Shown in pieces: positions 8,842-17,409 of a stretch of 64,000 nucleotides of DNA. A program made the translations under genes and the position numbers. Each line of letters begins with the position of its first letter. Within the stretch, counting starts at the first letter, position 1. The stretch comes from Roseicyclus marinus (lineage in GTDB: Bacteria; Pseudomonadota; Alphaproteobacteria; Rhodobacterales; Rhodobacteraceae), in the NCBI RefSeq assembly GCF_030163795.1, contig NZ_JASJOF010000002.1, positions 1-64,000 of the forward strand, read 5' to 3'. The notes under the pieces were generated by a model. The model was not told the origin of the DNA, made no database searches, and saw only the letters and a program-made list of their open reading frames with translations.

Positions 8842-9821
8842 AGCTGGGCCAGGCCTTTTCCGAGGGGCGGAGCGTCAACCTCGACGCGCTGCGGCTGGTG
8901 CTGGCGGCTGCCGTCATGATTAGCCACGCCTGGCCGCTGGCGCTGGGTTCGGGCACGCCTGAGCCGCTGTTGGCGCTGACCGGCCATGCACTCGGGGGTT
9001 GGGCCTTGGGGCTCTTCTTCTTCCTATCGGGTCTCCTGGTGACGGCCAGCGCCGAGCGCCGCGGTGCGCGCGCCTTCTGGGCCGCCCGAGCACGCCGGAT
9101 CGTGCCGGGGCTCGGCGCTGCACTTTTGGTTACTCTCGGGCTGGCCTATGCCAGCGGTGCTGTCGCCGGCCCAGCGGAGGCCGCAGCGTGGTTCCTTCGC
9201 GCGCTGACGCTCGTGTCAATCGAGCACCGCCTGGAGGGCGCCTTTGCCACGAACCCCTATCCGGAGGTTTTGAACGGCCCGCTCTGGAGCCTGTTCCACG
9301 AGGTCACGGCCTACGTGGTCTGTTTCGGCTTCGTCGCTCTCGGCGGCACGCGGCGCCCGGTCGCGGTCGTGGCCCTTATTGCTCTCGCGGCCTTCGCCGC
9401 GCTCTTCTCCGAGGCGCTGCCCGGTCGGATCGGCACCTTTGCGCCACTTTTCGCGGCGTTCTCGCTCGGCACCGCCGCGCATGTCTTCCGTGACCGGCTG
9501 CACCTGTCGCCCGTGCTTGCTTTGGCCGCTCTGCCGCTTGCCCTTGTCGCAGCCTGGCCGCTGGCCATCGCGGCGCTCGGCTACGCGGCGCTTGTCCTAT
9601 CGCTCCGCGCCCCGGCGCTGCACCTGCCTAACGACATATCCTACGGGGTCTACATCTACGGCTGGCCAGTGATGCAGACTATTGTCCACCTTGTTCCCGA
9701 AATAGGTCCGCTCGCCCTAGCAGCGGCCAGCCTCGCCGCCACGCTGCCCTTCGCCATAGCGAGTTGGCACCTGGTAGAGCGCCCTGCCCTGACCCGCTGC
9801 AGGTCGCGTTGTAAGTCATGA
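8838..9821 (+). CDS. Membrane acyltransferase, acyltransferase-3 (OafA/YrhL) family
   Basis: A 327-residue membrane protein with about ten hydrophobic segments. The N-terminus NLDALRLVLAAAVMISHAWPL matches the family's start, with the conserved histidine in ISHAWPL. ARRARRIVPG near 80 and GPLWSLFHEVTAY near 145 are further marks. Such proteins O-acetylate or otherwise acylate sugars, here probably the exopolysaccharide repeat unit. The start at 8838 overlaps the previous stop as ATGA. The acyl donor and acceptor cannot be read from the sequence. Confidence 0.88.
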   Translation: MKLGQAFSEGRSVNLDALRLVLAAAVMISHAWPLALGSGTPEPLLALTGHALGGWALGLFFFLSGLLVTASAERRGARAFWAARARRIVPGLGAALLVTLGLAYASGAVAGPAEAAAWFLRALTLVSIEHRLEGAFATNPYPEVLNGPLWSLFHEVTAYVVCFGFVALGGTRRPVAVVALIALAAFAALFSEALPGRIGTFAPLFAAFSLGTAAHVFRDRLHLSPVLALAALPLALVAAWPLAIAALGYAALVLSLRAPALHLPNDISYGVYIYGWPVMQTIVHLVPEIGPLALAAASLAATLPFAIASWHLVERPALTRCRSRCKS

Positions 9822-11143
9822 GCACCGCGACTGTCCCCTCAAAGATCAAACGCATTTTCGGCGTACCCGCAGCGGTCGCGCTGTTTTTCGTCGCGATGAT
9901 GCTGCCGACCGCGGTATCAGTGAACCTGGGCGGCCTACGTCTTTCGGCCTATCGAGTGGTTCTGATCGTGATGTTCCTGCCGATGCTAATCCAGCTGTTG
10001 TCAGGCCGAGCCGGGCGTATCCACATCTTCGACATGCTGGTCTTTGCCCATTGCGCATGGGCGCTCATGGCACTGATCAACTGGGGCGGCGTTGCGCAAG
10101 GGATCGAGTCGGGCGGAATTTACATCGTGGAGTTCGCCGGCGCTTACCTGTTGGCCAGGGTCTACATCCGCAGCTATGAGGACTTCTCGGCCATGGCGAA
10201 GCTCTATGTGGGGCTGGTGCTTGGCACCCTGATCTTCACGATCCCCGAGGCGCTGACCTCGGTCCATTTCCTGCACGACACAATCTCGGGCGCGCTGGGT
10301 GGCCCGATGGCCCCCTATATCGAGCAGCGCATGGGGCTGGAGCGCACCTTCGGACCCTTCGATCACCCCATCCTGTACGGCGTCTTTTCGGCAGCAGCCT
10401 TTTCTCTCGCGTATTACGTGATCGCCGAGGCGCGGCTCATGAACGGGGGTGGCATGCTCAAGGTTTTGGGTGTGGGGCTGGCGACATTCATGTCGGCCTC
10501 AGGCGGGCCTTACGTGGTGCTCATGATGCAGGGCTTCGTCGCCGCGTGGCAAAGGGTGCTGGGCAAGATCCAGGGCCGCTGGGCGGCGCTCTTTACGATG
10601 TTCGCCTTGATGTATGTCGCGATCGACGTCTTCTCGACTAAGACGCCTTTCCATGTCTTCGTCAACAACTTCACCTTCTCTCGGCAATCGGCCTACAACC
10701 GCATCCTGATCTTTGAATTCGGCAGCGCCGAGGTCCGCCGTCACCCGATCTTCGGGATCGGACTGGGAGATTGGGAGCGTCCAGTCTGGATGTCCGACAG
10801 CATGGACAATTTCTGGCTGGTGACAGCGGTGCGTTACGGGCTGCCTGCCCTGTTCCTTCTTATGGGGCTGCTGTTCGGGCTGCTCTGGGCAGCGGGCCAG
10901 CGCAAGGGTCTTCCGCCGGAATGGCGCCGCGCTCGCCATGCCTGGGCCTTCACGCTCTTCGGGATCACCGTAGCCGCAGCCACTGTACACCTGTGGAACG
11001 CGCTCTTCGTGCTGTTCCTGTTCCTGATCGGTGCGGGCGCCTGGCTGCTTGATGCTAAGCCTGGAACCGCCCAAACCGCCCTGAACACCCGCCAGCGCGG
11101 CGGCTCCGCCGTCCGGCGCGCGCAGCCAGCCCGCCTTTTCTGA
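9818..11143 (+). CDS. Polysaccharide polymerase, Wzy/O-antigen ligase-like
   Basis: A 441-residue membrane protein with ten or more hydrophobic segments and a large loop near 110-190, consistent with a Wzy-type polymerase. Positions carrying family character include LERTFGPFDHPILYGVFSA near 170 and RRHPIFGIGLGDWERPVWM near 305, which resembles the HPxxGxG stretch of the O-antigen ligase superfamily. It overlaps the acyltransferase gene by ATGA and precedes the glycosyltransferases. Its job would be joining flipped repeat units in the periplasm. Sequence conservation in this group is weak, so polymerase is the best reading rather than a proven one. Confidence 0.78.
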   Translation: MSTATVPSKIKRIFGVPAAVALFFVAMMLPTAVSVNLGGLRLSAYRVVLIVMFLPMLIQLLSGRAGRIHIFDMLVFAHCAWALMALINWGGVAQGIESGGIYIVEFAGAYLLARVYIRSYEDFSAMAKLYVGLVLGTLIFTIPEALTSVHFLHDTISGALGGPMAPYIEQRMGLERTFGPFDHPILYGVFSAAAFSLAYYVIAEARLMNGGGMLKVLGVGLATFMSASGGPYVVLMMQGFVAAWQRVLGKIQGRWAALFTMFALMYVAIDVFSTKTPFHVFVNNFTFSRQSAYNRILIFEFGSAEVRRHPIFGIGLGDWERPVWMSDSMDNFWLVTAVRYGLPALFLLMGLLFGLLWAAGQRKGLPPEWRRARHAWAFTLFGITVAAATVHLWNALFVLFLFLIGAGAWLLDAKPGTAQTALNTRQRGGSAVRRAQPARLF

Positions 11144-11171
11144 GACCGTTTTCCATCAAGGACGCATTCGC

Positions 11172-12101
11172 ATGGACCTCTCCATCATCATCGTGAACTG
11201 GAACACAGAAGACTTTCTGCGCGATTGCCTGCACAGCGTCCTTGCAGGGCTCGGGCCGCTCACGGCCGAGGTGATCGTCGTCGACAACGCCTCGTCCGAC
11301 GGATCGGTTGCAATGCTGCGGGCCGAGTTCCCGCAGGTGCGGCTGATCGAGACGGGGCGAAACCTGGGATTTGCGGGTGGCAACAACGTGGCCCTGAGGG
11401 TTGCGCGGGGGCGGCACGTGATGCTCTTGAACACCGACACGCTGGTGCATGGCGATGTCCTGCCCCGCGCGGTCGCCTGGATGGACGCGCATCCGGGGGT
11501 CGGTGTGATGGGGCCGCGTGTGCTGAACACAGACGGGACGGTGCAGCCGTCCTCCTCGGCGTTCCCCTCGCTGAAACACCTTGCCATGCAGACGCTGGGT
11601 CTGACGCGTATCCGTCGCTTCGACAGCTATAGGATGACGGGATGGGACCGGAGAACCGAGGCTCGGGTCGAGGTCATCTCGGGCGCGGCCATGTTTGTCC
11701 GTCGCGCGGCGATGGATGGGGTGGGCCTGCTGGACGAGGCGTTCTTCTTCTACGGCGAAGAGACCGACTGGTGCCACCGCTTCGCGCGCGCGGGCTGGGA
11801 TCTGGTCTTCGTGCCGATACCGTCGATCACCCATTTCGGCGGCGGTGCTGCGGGCAAGCTGAACCACCGGCGTGACGTTCTGATGACCGAAGGCACCACG
11901 CGTCTGCACCGCAAGCATGGCGGGCTGGTCGCAGGGCTGGCCTGTTTCGCTATGCTGTCGGCGCATAACGCCTCGCGCGCAATACTATGGACGGGGCTGG
12001 CGCTCCTCGGGAACCGTGGTGCCCGCGCCCGCGCCCGGCATTTCCGCGCCGTGGTCGCCGACCTGCCCAAGGCATGGCCCACACGGGGGGCTACGGCATG
12101 A
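11172..12101 (+). CDS. Glycosyltransferase family 2 (WbbL rhamnosyltransferase-like)
   Basis: A 309-residue GT-A enzyme. MDLSIIIVNWNTEDFLRDCL is the standard start of WbbL-like rhamnosyltransferases, followed by EVIVVDNASSDGS near 34, LGFAGGNNVAL near 68 and the metal-binding LLNTDTLV near 88. The acceptor half has FFFYGEETDWCHRFARAGW near 195, again typical of this group. A rhamnosyl donor would agree with rmlA at the window's left edge, but the donor is inferred. It overlaps the next gene by ATGA. Confidence 0.88.
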   Translation: MDLSIIIVNWNTEDFLRDCLHSVLAGLGPLTAEVIVVDNASSDGSVAMLRAEFPQVRLIETGRNLGFAGGNNVALRVARGRHVMLLNTDTLVHGDVLPRAVAWMDAHPGVGVMGPRVLNTDGTVQPSSSAFPSLKHLAMQTLGLTRIRRFDSYRMTGWDRRTEARVEVISGAAMFVRRAAMDGVGLLDEAFFFYGEETDWCHRFARAGWDLVFVPIPSITHFGGGAAGKLNHRRDVLMTEGTTRLHRKHGGLVAGLACFAMLSAHNASRAILWTGLALLGNRGARARARHFRAVVADLPKAWPTRGATA

Positions 12102-13330
12102 AGGTTTTGCTGCTCGCCCCGAACGTCGACGGCACGGATGTCGGCGAAGCGCTGATGGCCTTCAAATGGGCCGAGGCGCTGGCTGAACGGGTCGACCTGA
12201 CGGTTCTCTGCTTTCAGCGGCCAAGCCGGGCCGAGGTCGCGCGGCAACTCCCCGGTGCGCGTGTCGTCACCTGGCCTGAGCCCGCCTGGGCGCTGAAACG
12301 CGAGCGGCTGAACGCGATGCTGAAACCGGCGTGGCCAGTATTCGCAGGCCACGTCCGGCGTTGGATCGCGGCGGCTGTGGCGCAGGGCGAGCGCTTCGAC
12401 ATAGCCCACCAGCTTATGCCGCAGGCGGCGCGCTACGCTTCGCCGCTTCGGCATTTCGAGATGCCCTACATCATCGGCCCGCTTGGCGGCGCGCTCGACA
12501 CTCCCAAGCCGTTTCGCGCCGAGGCGGGCAGCGCGCCGCTTTTCACCCGGCTGCGAGGGCTGGATGCTACACGCTTTCGCTTCGACCCTTGGCTGCGAGC
12601 AAGCTACACGCGAGCGGCCTGCATACTAGGCGTTGCACCCTACGTGAAGGACGTGCTGGGCGCTGTGCCGCTCAACAGGTTTGAAAGCGTGCTGGAGCTG
12701 GGCGTCGACAGTGTTGCGCCGGAGCGCGCGCGCCGGATGGAAGCCGGTCGCCTCGACGTGCTCCATGTCGGGCGGGCCGTCCGTACAAAGGGGCTGCGCG
12801 ATGTCATCCGCGCGCTGGCGCTCCTGCCTGACCTTCCAGGCGTCCGGCTCACCAGCGCGGGCGCTGGCGAAGAGCTGGAACTCTGCCGCGCCGAGGCCAA
12901 GCGGCTGGGCGTGGCCGATCGTGTGCGGTTTCTCGGCCGGGTGCCGCGCGCGGCGGTAGAGGCGCTTTATGAAAGCCACGACCTGTTTTGCTTTCCGTCT
13001 TTCCGCGAGCCCGCGGGCGGCGTCCTTTACGAGGCAATGCGTCATGGGCTGCCGGTGATCACCGCAGACCGTGGCGGCCCCTCCTCCATCATCGACGCGG
13101 CGTCGGGCATCAAGGTGCCGGTCACAGACCCCTCGGGCTTCGCCGCCGACATCGCCGCCGCGCTGCGCCGAATGGCGATGTTTCCGGAACACCGCACCAC
13201 CTTGGGTGAAGGCGCACGGGCGAAGGTCCTGCGAGAGGGACTGTGGTCGGCCAAAGCCGAAAGGATGGTCGGGCTCTACAAGGAGATCACGGACCATCCG
13301 ACCGGGCGTGCGACCCATCCGAAAGGATAG
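12098..13330 (+). CDS. Glycosyltransferase family 4
   Basis: A 410-residue GT-B enzyme. The N-terminal domain has PNVDGTDVGEALMAFKWAEAL; the C-terminal GT1/GT4 domain has LHVGRAVRTKGLRDVIRAL near 225, RVRFLGRVPRAAVEALYESHDLFCFPSFREPAGGVLYEAM near 270-310 with the conserved donor-binding E-x7-E, and HGLPVITADRGGPSSII near 312. Start chosen at ATG 12098 (ATGA overlap). It ends the first tightly overlapped block; a 112-bp gap follows before the PssD-like gene. Transfers a sugar from a nucleotide donor to the lipid-linked repeat unit; specificity unknown. Confidence 0.88.
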   Translation: MKVLLLAPNVDGTDVGEALMAFKWAEALAERVDLTVLCFQRPSRAEVARQLPGARVVTWPEPAWALKRERLNAMLKPAWPVFAGHVRRWIAAAVAQGERFDIAHQLMPQAARYASPLRHFEMPYIIGPLGGALDTPKPFRAEAGSAPLFTRLRGLDATRFRFDPWLRASYTRAACILGVAPYVKDVLGAVPLNRFESVLELGVDSVAPERARRMEAGRLDVLHVGRAVRTKGLRDVIRALALLPDLPGVRLTSAGAGEELELCRAEAKRLGVADRVRFLGRVPRAAVEALYESHDLFCFPSFREPAGGVLYEAMRHGLPVITADRGGPSSIIDAASGIKVPVTDPSGFAADIAAALRRMAMFPEHRTTLGEGARAKVLREGLWSAKAERMVGLYKEITDHPTGRATHPKG

Positions 13331-13421
13331 GACCACCTCTCCTAGATCGCCGTTAACATCGCTTTTTGCGTTGTAACATCAATTGGTTAATTCGGGTTAA
13401 CCAGGTTGCGAAAACCGCAAC
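13314..13421. promoter_or_regulatory. Intergenic regulatory candidates inside the exopolysaccharide locus
   Basis: This is the only sizeable gap in the exopolysaccharide gene run. It opens with CCCATCCGAAAGGATAGG (13314-13331), a near copy of the palindrome at 4993-5010; the copy overlaps the stop codon of the preceding gene. It is followed by an AT-rich stretch with GGTTAA repeats and a small hairpin GTTGCG-AAAAC-CGCAAC (13405-13421). Together these suggest an internal promoter or control region for the block starting at 13443. No clear -35/-10 pair could be fixed. Confidence 0.35.
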
Positions 13422-13442
13422 TGACACCCGGATGACTAGACA

Positions 13443-13910
13443 ATGTTCACTACTTCCCGCTCTCGCCCCGTCCTTCTCGCCGTCGCTTCCGGTGGCGGTC
13501 ACTGGGTGCAGATGCAGCGCTTGCGCGCGGCCTTCGACGGAGCCGACGTGCATTACGCGACGACCGATGCAAGCGCCGTCGAAGCGACGCGCGGTGGCTG
13601 CGTCCATGTCTATCCCGATGCCAACAAGCAGACGCCGCTGCGGTTGATGCTGTGCCTCATCCGACTTGCATGGATCGTGCTGCGCGTACGGCCTGACGTC
13701 GTCGTCTCGACCGGGGCGGCGGGCGGTTTCCTGGCAATCCGGATCGCGCGGCTGATGGGCGCGCGGACCATGTTCATCGATTCCATTGCCAATGCCCGCG
13801 AGCTGTCGATCTCGGCCCGGCTGTCGCTGGGCGTGGCCGACCGCGTGCTCTCGCAATGGCCGCGTGTGGCCGAGCTGTCGGGTGCAGAATACCGCGGCGC
13901 TGTCCTCTGA
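13443..13910 (+). CDS. PssD/Alg14-like glycosyltransferase subunit
   Basis: A 155-residue protein matching the Alg14/PssD half of a two-part GT28 glycosyltransferase: LLAVASGGGHWVQMQRL near 10, RPDVVVSTGAAGGFLAIRIA near 84, and RTMFIDSIANARELSISARL near 108. The membrane-anchoring Alg14-type subunit recruits the catalytic PssE/Alg13-type subunit, encoded next door at 13939. In rhizobia the pair adds glucuronic acid to the growing exopolysaccharide unit; that donor is assumed here by family only. Confidence 0.87.
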   Translation: MFTTSRSRPVLLAVASGGGHWVQMQRLRAAFDGADVHYATTDASAVEATRGGCVHVYPDANKQTPLRLMLCLIRLAWIVLRVRPDVVVSTGAAGGFLAIRIARLMGARTMFIDSIANARELSISARLSLGVADRVLSQWPRVAELSGAEYRGAVL

Positions 13911-13938
13911 CCCTGACACGCATATCGGGACATTCATC

Positions 13939-14457
13939 ATGATTTTCGCGACTGTGGGCACGCAGCTGCCTTTCGACCGTCTTTTGCTTGGCTTAGACAG
14001 TTGGGCTGCCCTGAACCCCGGCGTTTCGGTCTTCGCACAATGTGGCGATAGCCGAAAGCGCCTGCGCCACATCGAGACCGTCGCGCAGTTGAGCCAGCGC
14101 GATTTCCGCGCCCGCCTCAAGGCCGCAAAGCTCGTAGTGTCCCATGCGGGGATGGGCAGTATCTTGACGGCGGCCGAGCTCGGCAAGCCGGTCATCCTGA
14201 TGCCGCGACGCGCCAAGTTCGGCGAGCATCGCAACGACCACCAGCAAGATACCGCCATCGAGATGGCGCGACTGTCGAACGTGACCGTCGCCGAAGATGG
14301 CGAAGCACTGCACGCTGCACTGGATGCAGCGGTGGCGCTCGGCTTCGAAAGCCCGATTGGCCGGGCCGAGCTGGGAGGCGAGGCGCTAGCGCCGTTGATC
14401 GAAGTGGTGCGCGACTTCGTCTGGAACCGCACGCCGTGCGGGGGGGCCTCGGCATGA
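13939..14457 (+). CDS. PssE/Alg13-like glycosyltransferase subunit
   Basis: A 172-residue GT28 C-terminal-domain protein. It opens IFATVGTQLPFDRLL, the usual PssE/Alg13 start, and has KLVVSHAGMGSILTAAELGKPVILMPRRAKFGEHRNDHQ near 66-104, the nucleotide-sugar binding core. I start it at ATG 13939, 28 bp after the PssD-like stop, because the family motif begins there; the open frame upstream overlaps the PssD-like gene. It overlaps the next gene by ATGA. Works as the catalytic partner of the 13443 product. Confidence 0.88.
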   Translation: MIFATVGTQLPFDRLLLGLDSWAALNPGVSVFAQCGDSRKRLRHIETVAQLSQRDFRARLKAAKLVVSHAGMGSILTAAELGKPVILMPRRAKFGEHRNDHQQDTAIEMARLSNVTVAEDGEALHAALDAAVALGFESPIGRAELGGEALAPLIEVVRDFVWNRTPCGGASA

Positions 14458-15296
14458 CCCGCGCCACCATCCTGATTCCTGCTCATGACGAGGCACAAGT
14501 TATTGGTCGCACCCTATGGTACTTATCGCGCGGACTGCCGCTGGATAAGTTCCGGGTCGTGGTCATCGCCAATGGCTGTGCCGACGCAACCGCGGCGCGG
14601 GCGCGCGCGGCACTGCCGCAGGCGTTGGTGATAGAGACCGACCGGGCCGGCAAGTGCCATGCCCTCAACCTCGGCTACGAAGCCGCTGACAAGAACGCGC
14701 CCGTTGTCTGCCTTGATGCCGACCTCGACGTTACCGCCGAGGCGGTGGTCGCGCTGATCGCGCCGCTCGCAGACGGCCGCGCACTGGCCGCCTGCGGCAA
14801 GATGGACGTCGACACCTCGGGCGTCTCGCCCGCGGTCCGGGTCTTCTACCAGGGATGGCGCACCAATCCCTATTTCGCCCGCGGAAAGTTTGGCGGCCTT
14901 TTCGCGCTGGCGCCCGAAGGCGCCGCACGCGTCTTCCCGCTGCCCGAGATCACCGCTGACGACGAATTCATCCGCCGCAGCTTCGGATCCGCCGAAATCG
15001 CCTTCTTGCCTGCCTGCCGCTTCGTGGCGCGAGCACCGCGCACGCTGGCAAGCCTCGTGCAGGTGCGCCGCCGCAGCCTGCGCGGAGCGCGTGAGGTCTC
15101 GCGCATGGGCAAAGCAAGCCCCGAGCGCGGCAGCGCCCGGAGGATGATCCTGAATACGCTCAGCGCACCTGCCACCCTTTGGCCAGTCGCGGTGTTCCTT
15201 GGCGTGTCTGTCTGGGTGCGGCTGTCGCTCATGCGCGAGCGCTCCGGTGCCGCGCCGCGATGGGAACGCGACTTGACCACGCGCGTGGAGGGCTGA
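14454..15296 (+). CDS. Glycosyltransferase family 2
   Basis: A 280-residue GT-A enzyme, beginning RATILIPAHDEAQVIGRTL with a VVVIANGCADATAARAR segment near 36, a DRAGKCHALNLGY segment near 63 and the metal-binding CLDADLDV near 86. Near 175 the acceptor half has EITADDEFIRRSF, the D-E pair typical of the catalytic base region. A hydrophobic stretch near 240-260 suggests membrane association. It overlaps the previous gene by ATGA and is 4 bp from the next gene. Donor and linkage unknown. Confidence 0.85.
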   Translation: MTRATILIPAHDEAQVIGRTLWYLSRGLPLDKFRVVVIANGCADATAARARAALPQALVIETDRAGKCHALNLGYEAADKNAPVVCLDADLDVTAEAVVALIAPLADGRALAACGKMDVDTSGVSPAVRVFYQGWRTNPYFARGKFGGLFALAPEGAARVFPLPEITADDEFIRRSFGSAEIAFLPACRFVARAPRTLASLVQVRRRSLRGAREVSRMGKASPERGSARRMILNTLSAPATLWPVAVFLGVSVWVRLSLMRERSGAAPRWERDLTTRVEG

Positions 15297-15300
15297 GCCA

Positions 15301-17358
15301 ATGACCGCTGTCGCCACCCCGCTTCCGCTCGAAGTGGCCCCCGAAGCCGCCGCTGCCGTATCCGAAGCGCCCGAGCCGAACCCGATCTCCGATGTTGTGC
15401 GCGCCATGCGCGGCCGCTGGAAAGGAACCATTTGCGGCGCGCTGGTCCTCGGCGCGCTGATGGGCGCAGGAGGCTACCTGTCCGGCGTCCAGCTGTACGA
15501 AAGCCAAGCGATCCTGCGCGTCTTCCCACAGGAATCGAACATCCTCTATTCAACCGGCGACGATAGCGTTCTGCGCACCTTCGAGAGCTTTGTACGCGCC
15601 GAGACCACTTACGTGGCTTCGCATCCCGTCATGTCCCGTGCAGTTGAAACGCTAGCCGCAGCGCGTCCAGACCTTGCCCAAGGGTTAACCTTGCAGGACC
15701 TGACGAGCTCCATCGAGATCCGTCGCTCCGATAGCCTTATCGTTCTGACCACGCTTAGCCGCGAGCCGGCTTTTGCCGCGCAGAAGCTCGAGGCGGTGGT
15801 CGATGCATATCTTGCACTCAACCTAGAGGCTGACGATGCCCGCTATGGGGTGCGCCTATCCGAGCTGCACGACCGCGAGGAAGAACTCGTCGCGCGGCTT
15901 GCAGAGTTGCGAACAAACCAGCTTGAGATTGGAGGCGAGTTCGGCATGAGTGCCATCTCGCGCGCGCACGTCGAGAAAATCGGGCAGATTGACGCGCTGG
16001 CCATTCGTCTGGGCGAGATTGAAACCTCCATAGCAGCGATGGAAGCCAATACTGGTAGCACCTCTGTCGACGGTGCCGACCAAGAAATCATGCGCGCGAC
16101 GCTACTCGACGATATCATTGGGGCCCTCGGCACGGAACGCGCGAGGCTACTTGCTGAACTGGCGGCGCTGCGAGTCGATTTCGCCGACCGCACCAACCCT
16201 CGCTTCGAACAGCGCGAGCGGACACTGGTAGAGGAAATTCGTGTCGTCGAGACTGCGCTGGAGGATAGGCGAGAGCAAATTCGCGTTCTGGCGCAGACCG
16301 GTGCGCTGACCGATGCGCCCGACCAAGGCGACGAACAGAGCATCGCTGAGATCCGTTCGCTGCGTGACCGCATCTCCAACCAACTGGATGCCGCGCGCGA
16401 GGAGGCACGGGACCTCAACCGCCGCAGGATCGACCTTGACCGGGTCGAGCAAGAGATTGCCGCTGCCGAGGAACTTCTGAGCGAAACGCGCCGTGCTCTC
16501 GAAGTGATCATGGTTGAGTCCGGCCGCGATCTCCCAGGGTTCACGGTTCTCATGTCCCCCCCGTCAAGGCCGGTGAGCCCAGCGGAAGATAGCCGGAAAA
16601 TGCTGGCAGCGGGCGGTTTCGCGGGCGGTGCAGCCGCAGCCTTGCTGATCGCGCTGGTTCTGGCCCTGACCGAGCGCAGGTTGCGGTTTGCCGAGAGCCT
16701 TACCCCAATCAGCCACCGCCTACCGGTTTTGCAGGTCTCAGCTGTCAACGAGGCTGATACCGATGCCGCCGACCGGTTGCGCAACGAGTTGCAACTCCTC
16801 CCTCTGCGCCGTCCTCGGCTTGTGGGCAAAGCACCCATCATCACAGTGGTGCGCGCAAGTTCCGGGTCGACGACAGATCTCGCGGTGTCACTTGCCGAAA
16901 GCTACGCACGCGCTCGAATGAAAGTCCTCTTCATTGAGGCCGATATGGGTCACTGCGTCGAGGGCGCGACCGAGATTGGTTGGTGCGACTTGTTGTGTGG
17001 TGCGCAACTCACGTTGCCCAGATCCTCCGAGGCGCATGGTCTGTGGACGCTCCCCGTCGGATCGTTCCAAAGACTTGATGACCGAGCCATCTCAGCACCA
17101 ATGGTGAGGACGGCATTGGAACGCGTCGTTCATGATTTCGACATAATAATCATCTCGGGCGGCAGCCTGAAGGATCGGCTCTCGTGCCAGTTCCTTCTTT
17201 CCGCAGCCGATGTCGGCGTCCTCGCAACTCGACCTGACGAGCCCCGTGCGGCTGTCCATAGCCAAGTTGAGCGGCTCGATACCCTACCACGCAATGGTTC
17301 AGTCGCCGTGATGCGCAACGCGCTACCCGGAGATCCCTGGCTCGCCGTCAGAACCTGA
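15301..17358 (+). CDS. Wzc/Wzz-type polysaccharide chain-length protein with degenerate kinase domain
   Basis: A 685-residue inner-membrane protein of the polysaccharide co-polymerase family. A first membrane segment lies near 42-60, then a long periplasmic coiled-coil region (about 190-410), a proline-rich PPSRPVSPAED before the second membrane segment near 430-455, and a cytoplasmic domain that resembles BY-type tyrosine kinases. In that domain the P-loop region (about 516-526) reads VRASSGSTTDLAV: the lysine of the usual GEGKST is absent. A Walker A'-like VLFIEADMG follows near 540. No C-terminal tyrosine cluster is present. It therefore probably controls chain length or export without autophosphorylation. 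It sits between a glycosyltransferase and the priming transferase. Confidence 0.85.
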   Translation: MTAVATPLPLEVAPEAAAAVSEAPEPNPISDVVRAMRGRWKGTICGALVLGALMGAGGYLSGVQLYESQAILRVFPQESNILYSTGDDSVLRTFESFVRAETTYVASHPVMSRAVETLAAARPDLAQGLTLQDLTSSIEIRRSDSLIVLTTLSREPAFAAQKLEAVVDAYLALNLEADDARYGVRLSELHDREEELVARLAELRTNQLEIGGEFGMSAISRAHVEKIGQIDALAIRLGEIETSIAAMEANTGSTSVDGADQEIMRATLLDDIIGALGTERARLLAELAALRVDFADRTNPRFEQRERTLVEEIRVVETALEDRREQIRVLAQTGALTDAPDQGDEQSIAEIRSLRDRISNQLDAAREEARDLNRRRIDLDRVEQEIAAAEELLSETRRALEVIMVESGRDLPGFTVLMSPPSRPVSPAEDSRKMLAAGGFAGGAAAALLIALVLALTERRLRFAESLTPISHRLPVLQVSAVNEADTDAADRLRNELQLLPLRRPRLVGKAPIITVVRASSGSTTDLAVSLAESYARARMKVLFIEADMGHCVEGATEIGWCDLLCGAQLTLPRSSEAHGLWTLPVGSFQRLDDRAISAPMVRTALERVVHDFDIIIISGGSLKDRLSCQFLLSAADVGVLATRPDEPRAAVHSQVERLDTLPRNGSVAVMRNALPGDPWLAVRT

Positions 17359-17409
17359 TCGTTCTCCCTTTATTCAGCCTCTCGACAATTCCCTCTGAAA
17401 GGAAATGCC

